Shown piece by piece: positions 52,787 through 61,665 of a DNA stretch of 64,000 nt; the first letter of the stretch is position 1; every line of letters starts with the position of its first letter. The notes under the pieces were generated by a model. It saw nothing but the letters and a program-made list of their open reading frames with translations, was not told where the DNA came from and made no database searches. Source of the stretch: Alphaproteobacteria bacterium (GTDB taxonomy: Bacteria > Pseudomonadota > Alphaproteobacteria > Thalassobaculales > Thalassobaculaceae); the NCBI GenBank assembly GCA_022822665.1, contig JAJEAR010000082.1, forward strand, positions 62,001 to 126,000, in the 5' to 3' direction. A program made the translations under genes and the position numbers.

Positions 52787-53122
52787 TCAGGCGGCCGGTT
52801 CGACCCAGCGGCGGACCCGGTCAAGCAGCTGGGCCGGGGTCTCGCACTCGATGATCGATTCGGCGAACTCGATCAGGTTTTCCTTGCGAAGCTCCGACGA
52901 CGTGCCCTCCAGCAGAAGGGCCAGGTCGTCGGCGGTCCGTTGGCCAAACTTCCTCAAAGCGCAGTAATTCAACAGCATCGTGTGGTTATCGACGCCGACA
53001 TCGAAGCCCTTCTTGTGACCGATCCTCCAGCCTTCCTTGTATCCCTCGGCCCACTTGTCCTGCTGCCACGTCTTGAACCTCTCGGCGGTCGACACGCGCC
53101 GTCTTGCATATGTGCCAGTCAT
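52787..53122 (-). CDS. Small protein resembling the C-terminal tail of Rpn/DUF4351-type transposase-like nucleases
   Basis: The 111-residue product has a charged repeat KWAEGYKEGWRIGHKKGFD (E-G and K-G spaced as in the coiled tail of Rpn proteins), a helical KFGQRTADDLALLLEG segment, and a C-terminal AESIIECETPAQLLDRVRRW that matches the tail of these proteins. No nuclease domain precedes it, so it is either a truncated relic or an independent small protein such as those made from rpn genes by internal initiation. Transcribed toward the HD gene. Confidence 0.5.
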   Translation of the reverse strand: MTGTYARRRVSTAERFKTWQQDKWAEGYKEGWRIGHKKGFDVGVDNHTMLLNYCALRKFGQRTADDLALLLEGTSSELRKENLIEFAESIIECETPAQLLDRVRRWVEPAA

Positions 53123-53658
53123 CGTCTCTCACGTTCCCCGGAACTGCCGGCCCGGTGCCTCGGGCGGACCCTGCGCTGTCGGGCGGCACGGGTGGGCCGT
53201 TCATTTCGACAGGGCCGCGACTGGCGCGAACATTTATCGAACGCGCGGGCATCGGTCAAGGAATGTCCGACCGTCTGTCCGATGACCGGTGCGGCCGCGG
53301 GTTCTCCTCTCCGCCGGCCACGGTCTGCGGGCCGGCGCGATCCCGGCGGGGAACTCCATGATGGAGCGGGGAGGGCGGCGGTCGACCGCGGGCCACCAAT
53401 GCCACCGCGCTTTCGGGTGAGGGGAGTGGCGGATCCCGCAGACCTCCCTGGTTCGGCGCCGGCGCTTATTCTTCGCCGGTCCGATCCGGCTGATTTCTCC
53501 GATCACCCGGTCGACGGCGATGCGTCCGCCGGCGCACGCGGTCCCTGTCATCCGGAATTCCGCATTGCCGGGACCGGGCCCTGCGGAAAGCGGCAACAGG
53601 CCGATGCAGTCCCGGGCCGGATGGAATAGTGTCTGGCGGGCGACGGAGGACAGGACCC
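53123..53658. other. Intergenic upstream of the seven-gene operon
   Basis: About 535 bases between divergent genes. Frames on both strands are short or low-complexity. The operon promoter should lie near its 3' end, but no convincing -35/-10 pair was seen. Confidence 0.45.
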
Positions 53659-54810
53659 ATGATCAGGATCAGTTCCGCATTCGACAGTGGCAACATCACG
53701 GTGCTGGATGCGGCCCGTGCGGACGATATCCGGCTGGCGATCAACAGGGACAGCCAGTCGCACTTCTTCCAGTGGTTCCATTTCAGGGTGACTGGCGCCC
53801 GCGGACGCGAGTGCGTGATGCGGATCATGAATGCGGGCGAGGCCGGTTTCCCCCGGGGCTGGGAGGACTACCGGGCAGTGGCCTCGAGCGACCGGCAGAC
53901 CTGGATCCGGGTTCCGACCGAGTATCGTGACGGAGTCCTGACCATCAGGCACCGCCCGGAAACCGACGCCGTCCACTACGCCTATTTCGCACCCTACAGC
54001 CTCGAGCGGCACGACGACCTGGTGGCCCGGTGCCAGGCGGGCGAAGGGGTTCGTCTTCTGGTTCCAGGCACGAGCGCGCAGGGCCGGCCCATCGACGTGT
54101 TGCGGTTCGGCGAACCGGCCGATGGCGTGGTGCCTGTCTGGGTGATCGCACGCCAGCACCCGGGCGAATCCATGGCGGAGTGGTTCATGGAAGGGCTGCT
54201 GGACCGACTGCTTGATCGCGGGGACGGGGCGGCCGCCGCGCTGCGCCGGGCGGTCGTGCTCTACGCGGTCCCGAACATGAACCCCGACGGCAGTGCGCTG
54301 GGCAACCTGCGTGTGAACTGGCGCGGCGCCAACCTCAATCGCGAGTGGGAGGACCCGAGCCCGGACCGCAGTCCCGAGGTTTACCACGTGCGCGAACTCA
54401 TGCACCGCGCCGGTGTCGACCTCTGCCTCGACGTGCATGGTGACGAGGGGCTGCCCTATGCCTTCATCGTCGGGCTTGACGGCATCGCCGAGGCGAGCCC
54501 GGCGCAGCGCGAACTCGTGAACGGCTTCCGGGACGGGCTCGCCCGTCTCAACCCGGATTTCCAGACCCGGCACGGCTATCCCGCAGCCAGGCCCGGGCAG
54601 GGGAACACCACGACCTGCACGGGGTATCTGGGCAAGCATCTCGGGGTCGCCTCGATGACGCTGGAAATGCCGTTCAAGGACACCGCCAACGCCCTGGACG
54701 CGGTCTACGGTTGGTCACCCGACCGCTCCCGCGCGCTCGGGCGCTCGACCGTCGAGGCGTTGCTCATGGTCCTGCCGGACCTTCAGGCGCTGCGGGGGAC
54801 TGGGTCATGA
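53659..54810 (+). CDS. M14-family zinc carboxypeptidase, cytosolic carboxypeptidase type
   Basis: The 383-residue protein has an N-terminal beta domain (1-115, with a FFQWFHFRVTGARG strand as in cytosolic carboxypeptidases) and an M14 peptidase domain. Zinc ligands are His167 and Glu170 in RQHPGESMAEW and His260 in LDVHGDEG; Glu336 in TLEMPFK is the catalytic base. It has no signal peptide. The ATG at 53659 follows GGAGGACAGGA. It overlaps the next gene by four bases and leads a tight seven-gene operon. Confidence 0.9.
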   Translation: MIRISSAFDSGNITVLDAARADDIRLAINRDSQSHFFQWFHFRVTGARGRECVMRIMNAGEAGFPRGWEDYRAVASSDRQTWIRVPTEYRDGVLTIRHRPETDAVHYAYFAPYSLERHDDLVARCQAGEGVRLLVPGTSAQGRPIDVLRFGEPADGVVPVWVIARQHPGESMAEWFMEGLLDRLLDRGDGAAAALRRAVVLYAVPNMNPDGSALGNLRVNWRGANLNREWEDPSPDRSPEVYHVRELMHRAGVDLCLDVHGDEGLPYAFIVGLDGIAEASPAQRELVNGFRDGLARLNPDFQTRHGYPAARPGQGNTTTCTGYLGKHLGVASMTLEMPFKDTANALDAVYGWSPDRSRALGRSTVEALLMVLPDLQALRGTGS

Positions 54811-55169
54811 TCACGCTCTACGGACTGCGGAATTGCGACCGGTGCCGGGCGGCGCGGCGCCATCTCGACCGGGAGGGCATCGCCTACGCGTACCATGACC
54901 TGAGGGACGACGGGGTGTCGGAGAACCTGATCCAGGACTGGATCGGGCGCATCGGAACCGAACGGCTGGTCAATCGGCGCAGCACGACCTGGCGCAGCCT
55001 GTCCGAAGGGGAACGGCGGGCGGTGGAAGGCAGCGATGCCGTGGCGGTCCTCGTCGCGGCCCCGACCCTGGTAAAGCGCCCGGTGATTGATCTGGGAGAG
55101 ACCTGTCTAGTAGGTTTCGACGACCGGATCAGCACCGAACTCGCACACCTGCTCAACGACGGAACCTAG
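54807..55169 (+). CDS. ArsC/Spx-like (YffB-type) thioredoxin-fold protein
   Basis: The 120-residue protein begins MITLYGLRNCDRCRAAR, with CXXC at Cys10 and Cys13, and has the family segment LVNRRSTTWR and TLVKRPVID near the end. Proteins of this group are arsenate-reductase-like, Spx or YffB; the sequence resembles YffB most, though YffB usually has only one of the cysteines. Function is unproven. It overlaps the M14 gene by ATGA and abuts the M81 gene. Confidence 0.85.
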   Translation: MITLYGLRNCDRCRAARRHLDREGIAYAYHDLRDDGVSENLIQDWIGRIGTERLVNRRSTTWRSLSEGERRAVEGSDAVAVLVAAPTLVKRPVIDLGETCLVGFDDRISTELAHLLNDGT

Positions 55170-56657
55170 ATGGCGCACCGTATTCTCATTGCCGGTTTCA
55201 AGCACGAAACCAACACCTTCAGCTCCCAGCCGGCCGACCTCGCCGCCTACGAGGCCCGTGGCCTGCACAGGGGTGACGCGCTGCGTGAGGCATATGCCGG
55301 AACCCGGACCGAGATCGCGGCCTACCTCGATGCCGCGGAACGGTACGGATGGGACATCGCGACCCCGATCTCGGGCAATGCGACGCCCTCGGGACCGGTG
55401 ACGACCGAGTGTTTCGAGACCATTGTCGGCGAGGTGATCGAGGCGGTGGCGCGCGACGGGCCGTTCGACGCGGTCCTGCTCTCCCTGCACGGCGCGATGG
55501 TGACGGAGGAGCACGAGGACGGCGAGGGCGAAATGCTGCGCCGGGTCCGGGCCGCGGTCGGCGCCGGAGTGCCGGTCGGCGTCTCGCTCGACCTGCACGC
55601 CAACGTGACCGATGCGATGGCGGAGCACGCCGACATCCTGATCTCCTACCGCACCTACCCGCACGTGGACGCCTACGAGACGGCGCAGAAGGTGGCCCTG
55701 AGAGTCGCCGGCATGCTCGACGGCACGTCGGCTCCCACCACCACGGTGGCCCGGGGCGAAATGCTCGACGGGCTGGACCACGGGCGCACCACCTCGCCCG
55801 GCCCGATGCTCGATATCCTTGCACTGTGCGACGACATCGCCGCGCGTGAGGATGGCGTCCTCGACATCACGCTCAATGCCGGGTTCCCGTGGGCTGACAT
55901 TCACGATGCGGGACCGACCGCGATGGTGGTCGGCGAGGGTCGCGATCCGCGGTACCGGCGGATCGCCGAACGGATCGTGTCGGAAATCTGGAACCGGCGG
56001 CGGGACGTGACCGTTGAACCCCTGACACCGCGCCAGGCGATGGACAGGATCGCCGCGCTGGGGCCGGGAAGCGCTCCCGTGGTGCTGGCCGACTTTGCCG
56101 ACAACCCCGGAGGCGGCGGCTACGGCGATGCCACCGGGCTGCTTGCCGCCATGCTGGAGGCGCGGCTCGAACGCGCCGCGATGACCATGATGCAGGACCC
56201 GGTGTCGGTGCGGACCTGTTTCGAAGCCGGAACCGGGGCGGAAGTGACGCTCGAGCTCGGTGGCAGGACCGATCCGGCCTACGGGGCGCCGGTTCCCGTG
56301 AATGCCAGGGTCGAGCAGCTCTGCGAGGGCAGGTTCCGGCTCGAGGGACCGATGGCGAAGGGTGTTGAGAGCACCGCCGGCCCGGCTGCCAGGATCTCGG
56401 TCGGAGGGGTGCAGGTCTGCCTGTCGACCCTGCGCGGCCAGGCGCTGGACCGGCAGCATTTCCGGCATTTCGGGATCGAGCCGGACACCATGGCTGTGCT
56501 GGCGGTCAAGTCGGCCCAGCATTTCCGCGCCGCCTTTGCGCCGATCGCCCGCGAGGTGCTGGTCGTCGACGACGGTCGCGGACTGACCTCGAGAAACTAC
56601 CGTGCGCTGACCTACAGGCGGCTGCGACGGCCGGTCTATCCCCTGGATCATGAGTAG
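55170..56657 (+). CDS. M81-family metallopeptidase (MlrC-like)
   Basis: The 495-residue protein matches the MlrC family, named for linear microcystin degradation but widespread and probably acting on small amides or peptides. Features are GFKHETNTFS at residues 7-16, LSLHGAMVTEEHED, SLDLHANVT (metal-binding Asp and His), YPHVDAYETA and DNPGGGGYGDATGLL. Its ATG follows the previous stop with no gap and its end overlaps the next gene by eight bases. Confidence 0.92.
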   Translation: MAHRILIAGFKHETNTFSSQPADLAAYEARGLHRGDALREAYAGTRTEIAAYLDAAERYGWDIATPISGNATPSGPVTTECFETIVGEVIEAVARDGPFDAVLLSLHGAMVTEEHEDGEGEMLRRVRAAVGAGVPVGVSLDLHANVTDAMAEHADILISYRTYPHVDAYETAQKVALRVAGMLDGTSAPTTTVARGEMLDGLDHGRTTSPGPMLDILALCDDIAAREDGVLDITLNAGFPWADIHDAGPTAMVVGEGRDPRYRRIAERIVSEIWNRRRDVTVEPLTPRQAMDRIAALGPGSAPVVLADFADNPGGGGYGDATGLLAAMLEARLERAAMTMMQDPVSVRTCFEAGTGAEVTLELGGRTDPAYGAPVPVNARVEQLCEGRFRLEGPMAKGVESTAGPAARISVGGVQVCLSTLRGQALDRQHFRHFGIEPDTMAVLAVKSAQHFRAAFAPIAREVLVVDDGRGLTSRNYRALTYRRLRRPVYPLDHE

Positions 56658-57819
56658 GGAACCGGTGGCCGCCGACGTCATCGTCATCGGCGGCGGCCTG
56701 GTCGGGTCGGCGCTGACCTACGGGCTGGTCGAGGCCGGGGCCAGGGTGACCATGCTCGACGAGGGGGATGTCGCGTTCCGGGCATCACGCGGGAACTTCG
56801 GTCTGGTCTGGGTGCAGTCCAAGGGCGACGGCATGCACGAGTATGCCTCGTGGACCCGGATCTCGTCCGACCTGTGGGGCGGCTTCGCGGAGGCGCTGCA
56901 GGCGGAAACCGGCGTTGACGTCGGGCATCACCGGCCGGGTGGACTCGAGCTCTGTCTCGACGAGGAGGAGTACGATGCGTACGCGGGCTCGATCCGGCGC
57001 ATGCACAACCAGCCCGATGCCGGCGCGAACGACCGCAGCATGATTGATGGTGACGAGGTGCGCCGGATGGAGCCCCACGTCGGCCCGGAGGTGATCGGCG
57101 CCTCCTTCTGTCCGCATGACGGCGTGGTCAATCCGCTCCTCGCCCTGCGTGCCCTGCATGCCATTGCCAACCGCGCCGGGGTGGTGCGTCACAGCACCGG
57201 ACCCGTGACCGGGATCCGTCCCGACGGCGACGGGTTTCGCGTCGACACCGCGGACGGTTCCAGCTGGTTCGCGGACCGGGTGGTGCTTGCGGCCGGCAAC
57301 GGCAACCGGGCGCTCGCAGGCCACATCGGGCTTGAGGTCCCGGTCTCCCCGGAACGCGGACACATCCTCGTGACCGAACCGGTCCGCCCGCTGTTCAACC
57401 ATGTCCTGGGACAGGTTCGCCAGACCGACGAGGGAACGGTGATGCTGGGCGCCACCAAGGAATCGGTAGGTTTCGATACCGGGATCGCGCCCGACATGAT
57501 CCGGACTATCTCCTCGCGCGCCGTGCGCAAGGTCCCGCTGCTGCGCCGCCTGCAGGTGATCAGGGCCTGGAGCGCGCTCAGGATCATGTCTCCCGACGGG
57601 TTCCCGATCTACGCCGAATCCGCCGAGTACCCGGGCGCCTTCGTGGTGACCTGCCACAGCGGCGTGACGCTGGCGGCGGCCCACGCGTTGCGCCTGGCGC
57701 CGCGGCTGCTGCAGCCCGGTTTCAACGAGCATTTCGCGGCATTCTCACCTGGGAGGTTCGATGTTTCACAGGCTGACCGGCCCGGCACAGACACCGATCA
57801 CGGTCCGGTTCGAGGATGA
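56650..57819 (+). CDS. FAD-dependent amine/imino-acid oxidase (DAO family), catalytic subunit of a split dehydrogenase
   Basis: The 389-residue DAO-type flavoprotein has DVIVIGGGLVGSALTYGL at residues 10-27 and a C-terminal FVVTCHSGVTLAAAHAL. It corresponds to the beta subunit of D-hydroxyproline or opine dehydrogenases and HcnC-type enzymes, which oxidise a C-N bond. Its end overlaps the following ferredoxin-like gene by 59 bases. With the next two genes it forms a three-subunit enzyme related to sarcosine oxidase. Confidence 0.88.
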   Translation: MSREPVAADVIVIGGGLVGSALTYGLVEAGARVTMLDEGDVAFRASRGNFGLVWVQSKGDGMHEYASWTRISSDLWGGFAEALQAETGVDVGHHRPGGLELCLDEEEYDAYAGSIRRMHNQPDAGANDRSMIDGDEVRRMEPHVGPEVIGASFCPHDGVVNPLLALRALHAIANRAGVVRHSTGPVTGIRPDGDGFRVDTADGSSWFADRVVLAAGNGNRALAGHIGLEVPVSPERGHILVTEPVRPLFNHVLGQVRQTDEGTVMLGATKESVGFDTGIAPDMIRTISSRAVRKVPLLRRLQVIRAWSALRIMSPDGFPIYAESAEYPGAFVVTCHSGVTLAAAHALRLAPRLLQPGFNEHFAAFSPGRFDVSQADRPGTDTDHGPVRG

Positions 57820-58063
57820 ACCGGTCCAGGCCTGCGACGGCGACACCGTCGCGGCCGCACTCTGGGCAGGGGGCGTGGAGTGGACGGGTGCGAGGCGCGT
57901 GACCGGAGCACCGCGTGCGCCGTGGTGCATGATGGGGGTGTGTTTCGAGTGCCTGGTCGAGATTGACGGCGTGACCGGGCAGCAGGCCTGCATGGTCCAG
58001 GCCCGCGACGGCATGCACATACGCCGTCAAAGGCGGTTCAGGGAACCGGGCGATGACCTCTGA
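57761..58063 (+). CDS. (2Fe-2S)-binding subunit (HcnA/hydroxyproline dehydrogenase gamma-like)
   Basis: This 100-residue protein is a short 2Fe-2S ferredoxin-type subunit. The four cluster cysteines are Cys56, Cys61, Cys64 and Cys77 (PWCMMGVCFEC and QQAC). It equals the N-terminal domain that is fused inside SoxA-like proteins, but here with intact cysteines and as a separate polypeptide. The gene lies in a different frame, 59 bases inside the end of the oxidase gene, and overlaps the next gene by 11 bases. Confidence 0.9.
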   Translation: MFHRLTGPAQTPITVRFEDEPVQACDGDTVAAALWAGGVEWTGARRVTGAPRAPWCMMGVCFECLVEIDGVTGQQACMVQARDGMHIRRQRRFREPGDDL

Positions 58064-59459
58064 GGCGGACGTCGTCGTCATCGGCGCGGGCCCGGCCGGA
58101 CTGTCGGTTGCGGCCACTGCGGCCGGCGAGGGCGCGCGGGTCGCGGTGGTGGACGACCAGCCGGGTCCGGGCGGACAGGTCTACCGCTCGATCGAGACGG
58201 TGGACCGGAAGCGACCGGCGGATCTCGACTTCCTCGGCCGCGACTATTCCGCGGGCATCGGGGTGGTGCAGGACTTTCGTGCGACCGGGTGTGACTACCT
58301 GCCGCGCACATCGGTCTGGCATGTCGGCGAGGCCGGAGCGGGGCGGCGCCGCGCGGTGTACTGCAGCCGGGACGGCGGAACGTTCCGGATCCTGGCCCGC
58401 CATGTCGTGATTGCCACCGGGGCGCTCGAGCGGCCGGTTCCCGTGCCCGGCTGGACCCTGCCCGGAGTGATGAGCGCCGGTGCCGTGCAGGGCGCGCTCA
58501 AGTCATCGGGAGTCTATCCGGCGGGCCGGCTGGTGATTGCCGGTTCCGGTCCGCTGCCGTTGCTGCTGGCAGCTCAGCTGCTTGCCGCGCGGGTTCCGGT
58601 CGCCGCCTTCGTGGATACCACTCCCCCGGGCGTGCTCACGCGGGCACTCGTGCACCTGCCACGTGCCGCCGCCGCCGGCGACTACCTGCTCCGAGGCCTG
58701 GTCCTGGCGCGCACGATCAGGAAGTCGGGCATCCCGTTCTACCGGGGCGCGGCCGGTCTGCGTGTTGCCGGGTCCGGCCGGGTGAGCACGCTGGAGTTCC
58801 GCGCCGGCGGTCAGGATCATGTCATACCCGCCGACGTGGTGGCCCTGCACGAGGGCCTGGTTCCGAACAGCCAGCTGACGCGGCTGGTCGGGATGCGGCA
58901 TTTCTGGGACCGGCGCCAGCGCTGCTGGCGCCCGGAACTCGGGCCATGGGGAGAGTCGAGCGAGCAGGGCATCCACGTGGCCGGGGACGGCGGCGGCATT
59001 TTCGGTGCCCGGGCGGCCAGGTACGATGGCCGGTCGGTGGGCCTCGATCTCGCCATGAGACTGGGACTGATTGTCGAATCCGAACGCGATCTCGCCGCGA
59101 ACGATGCGCGGATGCGCCGCATGCTCGATGTCGGCATCCGGCCGTTGCTGGAGAGCTGCTTTCCGCCTCCGGACTGGATCGGTTCCGTGGCGGACGAGGT
59201 CACGGTCTGCCGCTGCGAGGAGGTGAGTGCGGGGGCGATCCGCACCGCGGTTGCCGATGGCTGCACAGGTCCCAACCAGGTCAAGGCTTTCCTGCGGTGC
59301 GGCATGGGGCCGTGCCAGGGCCGCCTCTGCGCACCGACGGTCGCCGAGGTGATTGCGGCCGCCGGCGGCCGGTCACTCGCCGAGGTCGGGACCTACCGGA
59401 TCAGACCGCCGATCCGTCCGGTCACTCTCGCCGAACTGGCGGAACTCGGGCAGGCGTGA
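58053..59459 (+). CDS. NAD(P)/FAD-dependent oxidoreductase with BFD-like 2Fe-2S domain (alpha subunit)
   Basis: The 468-residue protein has an FAD domain from ADVVVIGAGPAGLSVAATAA (residues 5-24), an NAD/FAD second half with LVIAGSGPLPLLLAAQLL, and a C-terminal bacterioferredoxin-associated-ferredoxin-like domain (VCRCEEV, GCTGPNQVKAFLRCGMGPCQGRLC with the usual four cysteines). It resembles HcnB, opine oxidase alpha and D-hydroxyproline dehydrogenase alpha. It transfers electrons from the DAO subunit. No folate-binding GcvT domain is present, unlike SoxA. Confidence 0.9.
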   Translation: MTSEADVVVIGAGPAGLSVAATAAGEGARVAVVDDQPGPGGQVYRSIETVDRKRPADLDFLGRDYSAGIGVVQDFRATGCDYLPRTSVWHVGEAGAGRRRAVYCSRDGGTFRILARHVVIATGALERPVPVPGWTLPGVMSAGAVQGALKSSGVYPAGRLVIAGSGPLPLLLAAQLLAARVPVAAFVDTTPPGVLTRALVHLPRAAAAGDYLLRGLVLARTIRKSGIPFYRGAAGLRVAGSGRVSTLEFRAGGQDHVIPADVVALHEGLVPNSQLTRLVGMRHFWDRRQRCWRPELGPWGESSEQGIHVAGDGGGIFGARAARYDGRSVGLDLAMRLGLIVESERDLAANDARMRRMLDVGIRPLLESCFPPPDWIGSVADEVTVCRCEEVSAGAIRTAVADGCTGPNQVKAFLRCGMGPCQGRLCAPTVAEVIAAAGGRSLAEVGTYRIRPPIRPVTLAELAELGQA

Positions 59460-59475
59460 CGGAGCGCGCGCGAGG

Positions 59476-60327
59476 ATGAAGCCGTCGGTGCGACATCTGA
59501 TCCCGGTACTGCTGCTGGTGCTGGCAGCCAGCATCGGCCCGGCGCGCGGTCAGGCCCCGTCGACGGTCGAACCTGTCGATGTCGACCTGCAGCTCGTTCT
59601 CGCGGTGGACGTTTCGGGAAGTATCGACCCGATGGAAGCGAGGCTGCAGCGTGACGGCTACGTCGCGGCACTGCGGGATCCCTTCGTCCTGCAGGCGATC
59701 ACAAATGGCCGGCACGGCAGGATCGCTGTCGCCTACACCGAGTGGGCAGGTCCCCTGAGCCAGACCCTGGTGGCCGACTGGCACGTGATCGACGGCCCGG
59801 TTTCCGCCGAGGTGTTCGCGAACCGCCTGAGCGGCGCACCGGTCGGAACCGGGCAACGGACCTCGATCAGCAACGCGATCCTGCACGCGTTGCCGCTGTT
59901 TCGGAAGGGCGGGTTCCGCGCCACCCGCAAGGTGATCGACATTTCCGGTGACGGAGCCAACAACGGCGGATTTCATGTCCACCACACGCGCTACCGCGCA
60001 CTCGAGAACGGCATCACCATCAACGGACTTCCGATCATGAATGATCGCCCGTCGCCGCTCGGGTTGCCGGCGACGGAGAATATCGACCTCTACTACGAGG
60101 ACTGCGTGATCGTCGGTCCGGGCGCCTTCATCGTCGTGGCGGAGACCATCGGGAGCTTCGCCGCCGCGGTTCGACGCAAGATGATCCTGGAGATCGCCGG
60201 CATCACTCCGCCGGAGCGCCGGCGCCGCGCCGGCATCGTTCCGGCACAGTTCGTCCACGGCCTCACCGACTGCACCATCGGAGAGAAGAGCTTCGACCTG
60301 TTCAGGCGCCGCCGGCTGCAGCGCTGA
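59476..60327 (+). CDS. DUF1194-type secreted von Willebrand A protein
   Basis: The 283-residue protein has a signal peptide (hydrophobic VLLLVLAASIGPARG, cleavage near residue 26) and a vWA domain with the metal-ion site DVSGSID (about 44-50) and DISGDGANNGG. This fits DUF1194 proteins of alphaproteobacteria, which are periplasmic and of unknown role. It follows the oxidase operon by 16 bases and is probably co-transcribed. Confidence 0.85.
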   Translation: MKPSVRHLIPVLLLVLAASIGPARGQAPSTVEPVDVDLQLVLAVDVSGSIDPMEARLQRDGYVAALRDPFVLQAITNGRHGRIAVAYTEWAGPLSQTLVADWHVIDGPVSAEVFANRLSGAPVGTGQRTSISNAILHALPLFRKGGFRATRKVIDISGDGANNGGFHVHHTRYRALENGITINGLPIMNDRPSPLGLPATENIDLYYEDCVIVGPGAFIVVAETIGSFAAAVRRKMILEIAGITPPERRRRAGIVPAQFVHGLTDCTIGEKSFDLFRRRRLQR

Positions 60328-60359
60328 CCGGTGCGAGGCACGACGGGCCGTCGGTGGAT

Positions 60360-60401
60360 CACGGCACCTGCCGGACCCCGGGGTCGGCCGGTTGAGCCGT
60401 G
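60360..60401. terminator. Compound hairpin between convergent genes
   Basis: Outer arms CACGGC (60360-60365) and GCCGTG (60396-60401) enclose an inner GACC/GGTC-centred stem around the palindrome GACCCCGGGGTC (60374-60385). It lies 33 bases after the DUF1194 stop and before the convergent enolase-family stop. No U-run. The remaining bases to 60539 hold nothing recognised. Confidence 0.4.
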
Positions 60402-60539
60402 GTGCTCGCGCGGCGACGGAACCGGTGCCACGCATCCGGAACGGGAACCCGGGCGCGACCGGGTGGCCTCGCGCTGGCCAGGGTCCATGGGCTCCCCGGA
60501 CCGGGCCCCGTCTGCCGGTCCCGGATCCCGGCGCCGGTT

Positions 60540-61640
60540 TCAGTCACCGCCGCTTCTGCGGTACTGCGCCTTCTCCAGCCACGACCGGTTGATCGTCACG
60601 CCCCATCCGGGCTCCTCGGGGATCTGCACATGCCCGTCGCGGACCTCGAGCGCGGGTTCGAACAGGTCGGGATCCCAGGGATACTGTTTCGGGTCCTCGA
60701 TCGAGTACTCGACATACGGTCCCGCCGCCGGGATCGCCCCCATCATGTGCAGGCTGAACAGCGTGACCAGAGAGTGGTTGGCCGAGTGCGGGGTCAGCGG
60801 CAGCCCGCTTTCGCCGGCGAGCCGCGCCACCCTCAGCGTCCTGGTCAGGCCGCCGAGATAGCAGATGTCCGGCTGCAGCACGTCAACCGCGCGCATTGCA
60901 ACCATACGTCGCCAGGTGGCGAGATCGCAGTCCTGTTCGCCGCCGGTCACGTCAATGTCGAGGGCATGGGTGACCTGGCGGGTCCACTCGAGTTCCTGGT
61001 AGGGGCATGGTTCCTCGAAGTGGGCGTAGCCGTGGTCCTCGAGCATGCGTCCGACCGTGATGGCGTGTTCGGGCGTGTAGCAGCTGTTCGCGTCGGCGAG
61101 CAGGGTCACGCCGCTGCCGAGCCGGCGCCGGACCGAGGGAATCACGGCCTCGGTACGCCCCGGGGCGGCGTCGACATTGTGTCCGAAGGTGCTGCCGACC
61201 CGGATCTTGAAGGCGCGGAACCCGAACCGGTCCCGCAGGCGCGCCAGTCGTTCCGCCTCGTCCTGCGCAGAGATGTCGCGGCGCATGCTCGACCCGTAGA
61301 CCGGAAACGGCCGCGGTTTCCCTCCGAGCAGCGCGCAGACGCTGAGCCCCGCGCGTTTTCCGCGCAGGTCCCAGAGCGCTGTATCGACGCCGCCGACGGC
61401 GCGGCGCAGGTATGACCCCGGAAACTTGTGCTCGCCATCGGTGATGCGGTCGACCAGCGAGTCCGGATCATCGATGTCGGCGCCGAGCGCGTAGGGGGCA
61501 ACCTGACGGTGCAGGACCATGCACGAGATGTCGGCATTGTAGGTCGAGACCTGACCCCATCCCTCGCTTCCGTCCTGCGCGGTGACCCGCACGAAGCCCA
61601 CCGCCTCGGTGCAGAAGGTCTCGATGGACCTGATCTTCAT
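60540..61640 (-). CDS. Enolase-superfamily dehydratase/racemase (mandelate racemase/muconate lactonizing enzyme type)
   Basis: The 366-residue protein has the metal ligands Asp183 (ADANSCY), Glu209 (FEEPCP) and Glu235 (GGEQD), and the mandelate-racemase-type base His285 (TPHSANHS) with Asp258. The KxK base position reads Lys145-Ile-Arg147, so arginine replaces the second lysine. Such enzymes abstract the alpha proton of an acid sugar. The ATG at 61640 has GGAG ten bases upstream. It lies 25 bases downstream of the SMP-30-type gene, so an acid-sugar pathway is likely. Confidence 0.9.
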   Translation of the reverse strand: MKIRSIETFCTEAVGFVRVTAQDGSEGWGQVSTYNADISCMVLHRQVAPYALGADIDDPDSLVDRITDGEHKFPGSYLRRAVGGVDTALWDLRGKRAGLSVCALLGGKPRPFPVYGSSMRRDISAQDEAERLARLRDRFGFRAFKIRVGSTFGHNVDAAPGRTEAVIPSVRRRLGSGVTLLADANSCYTPEHAITVGRMLEDHGYAHFEEPCPYQELEWTRQVTHALDIDVTGGEQDCDLATWRRMVAMRAVDVLQPDICYLGGLTRTLRVARLAGESGLPLTPHSANHSLVTLFSLHMMGAIPAAGPYVEYSIEDPKQYPWDPDLFEPALEVRDGHVQIPEEPGWGVTINRSWLEKAQYRRSGGD

Positions 61641-61665
61641 GTCTGCCGTCTCCCGCGTGCCGGCG

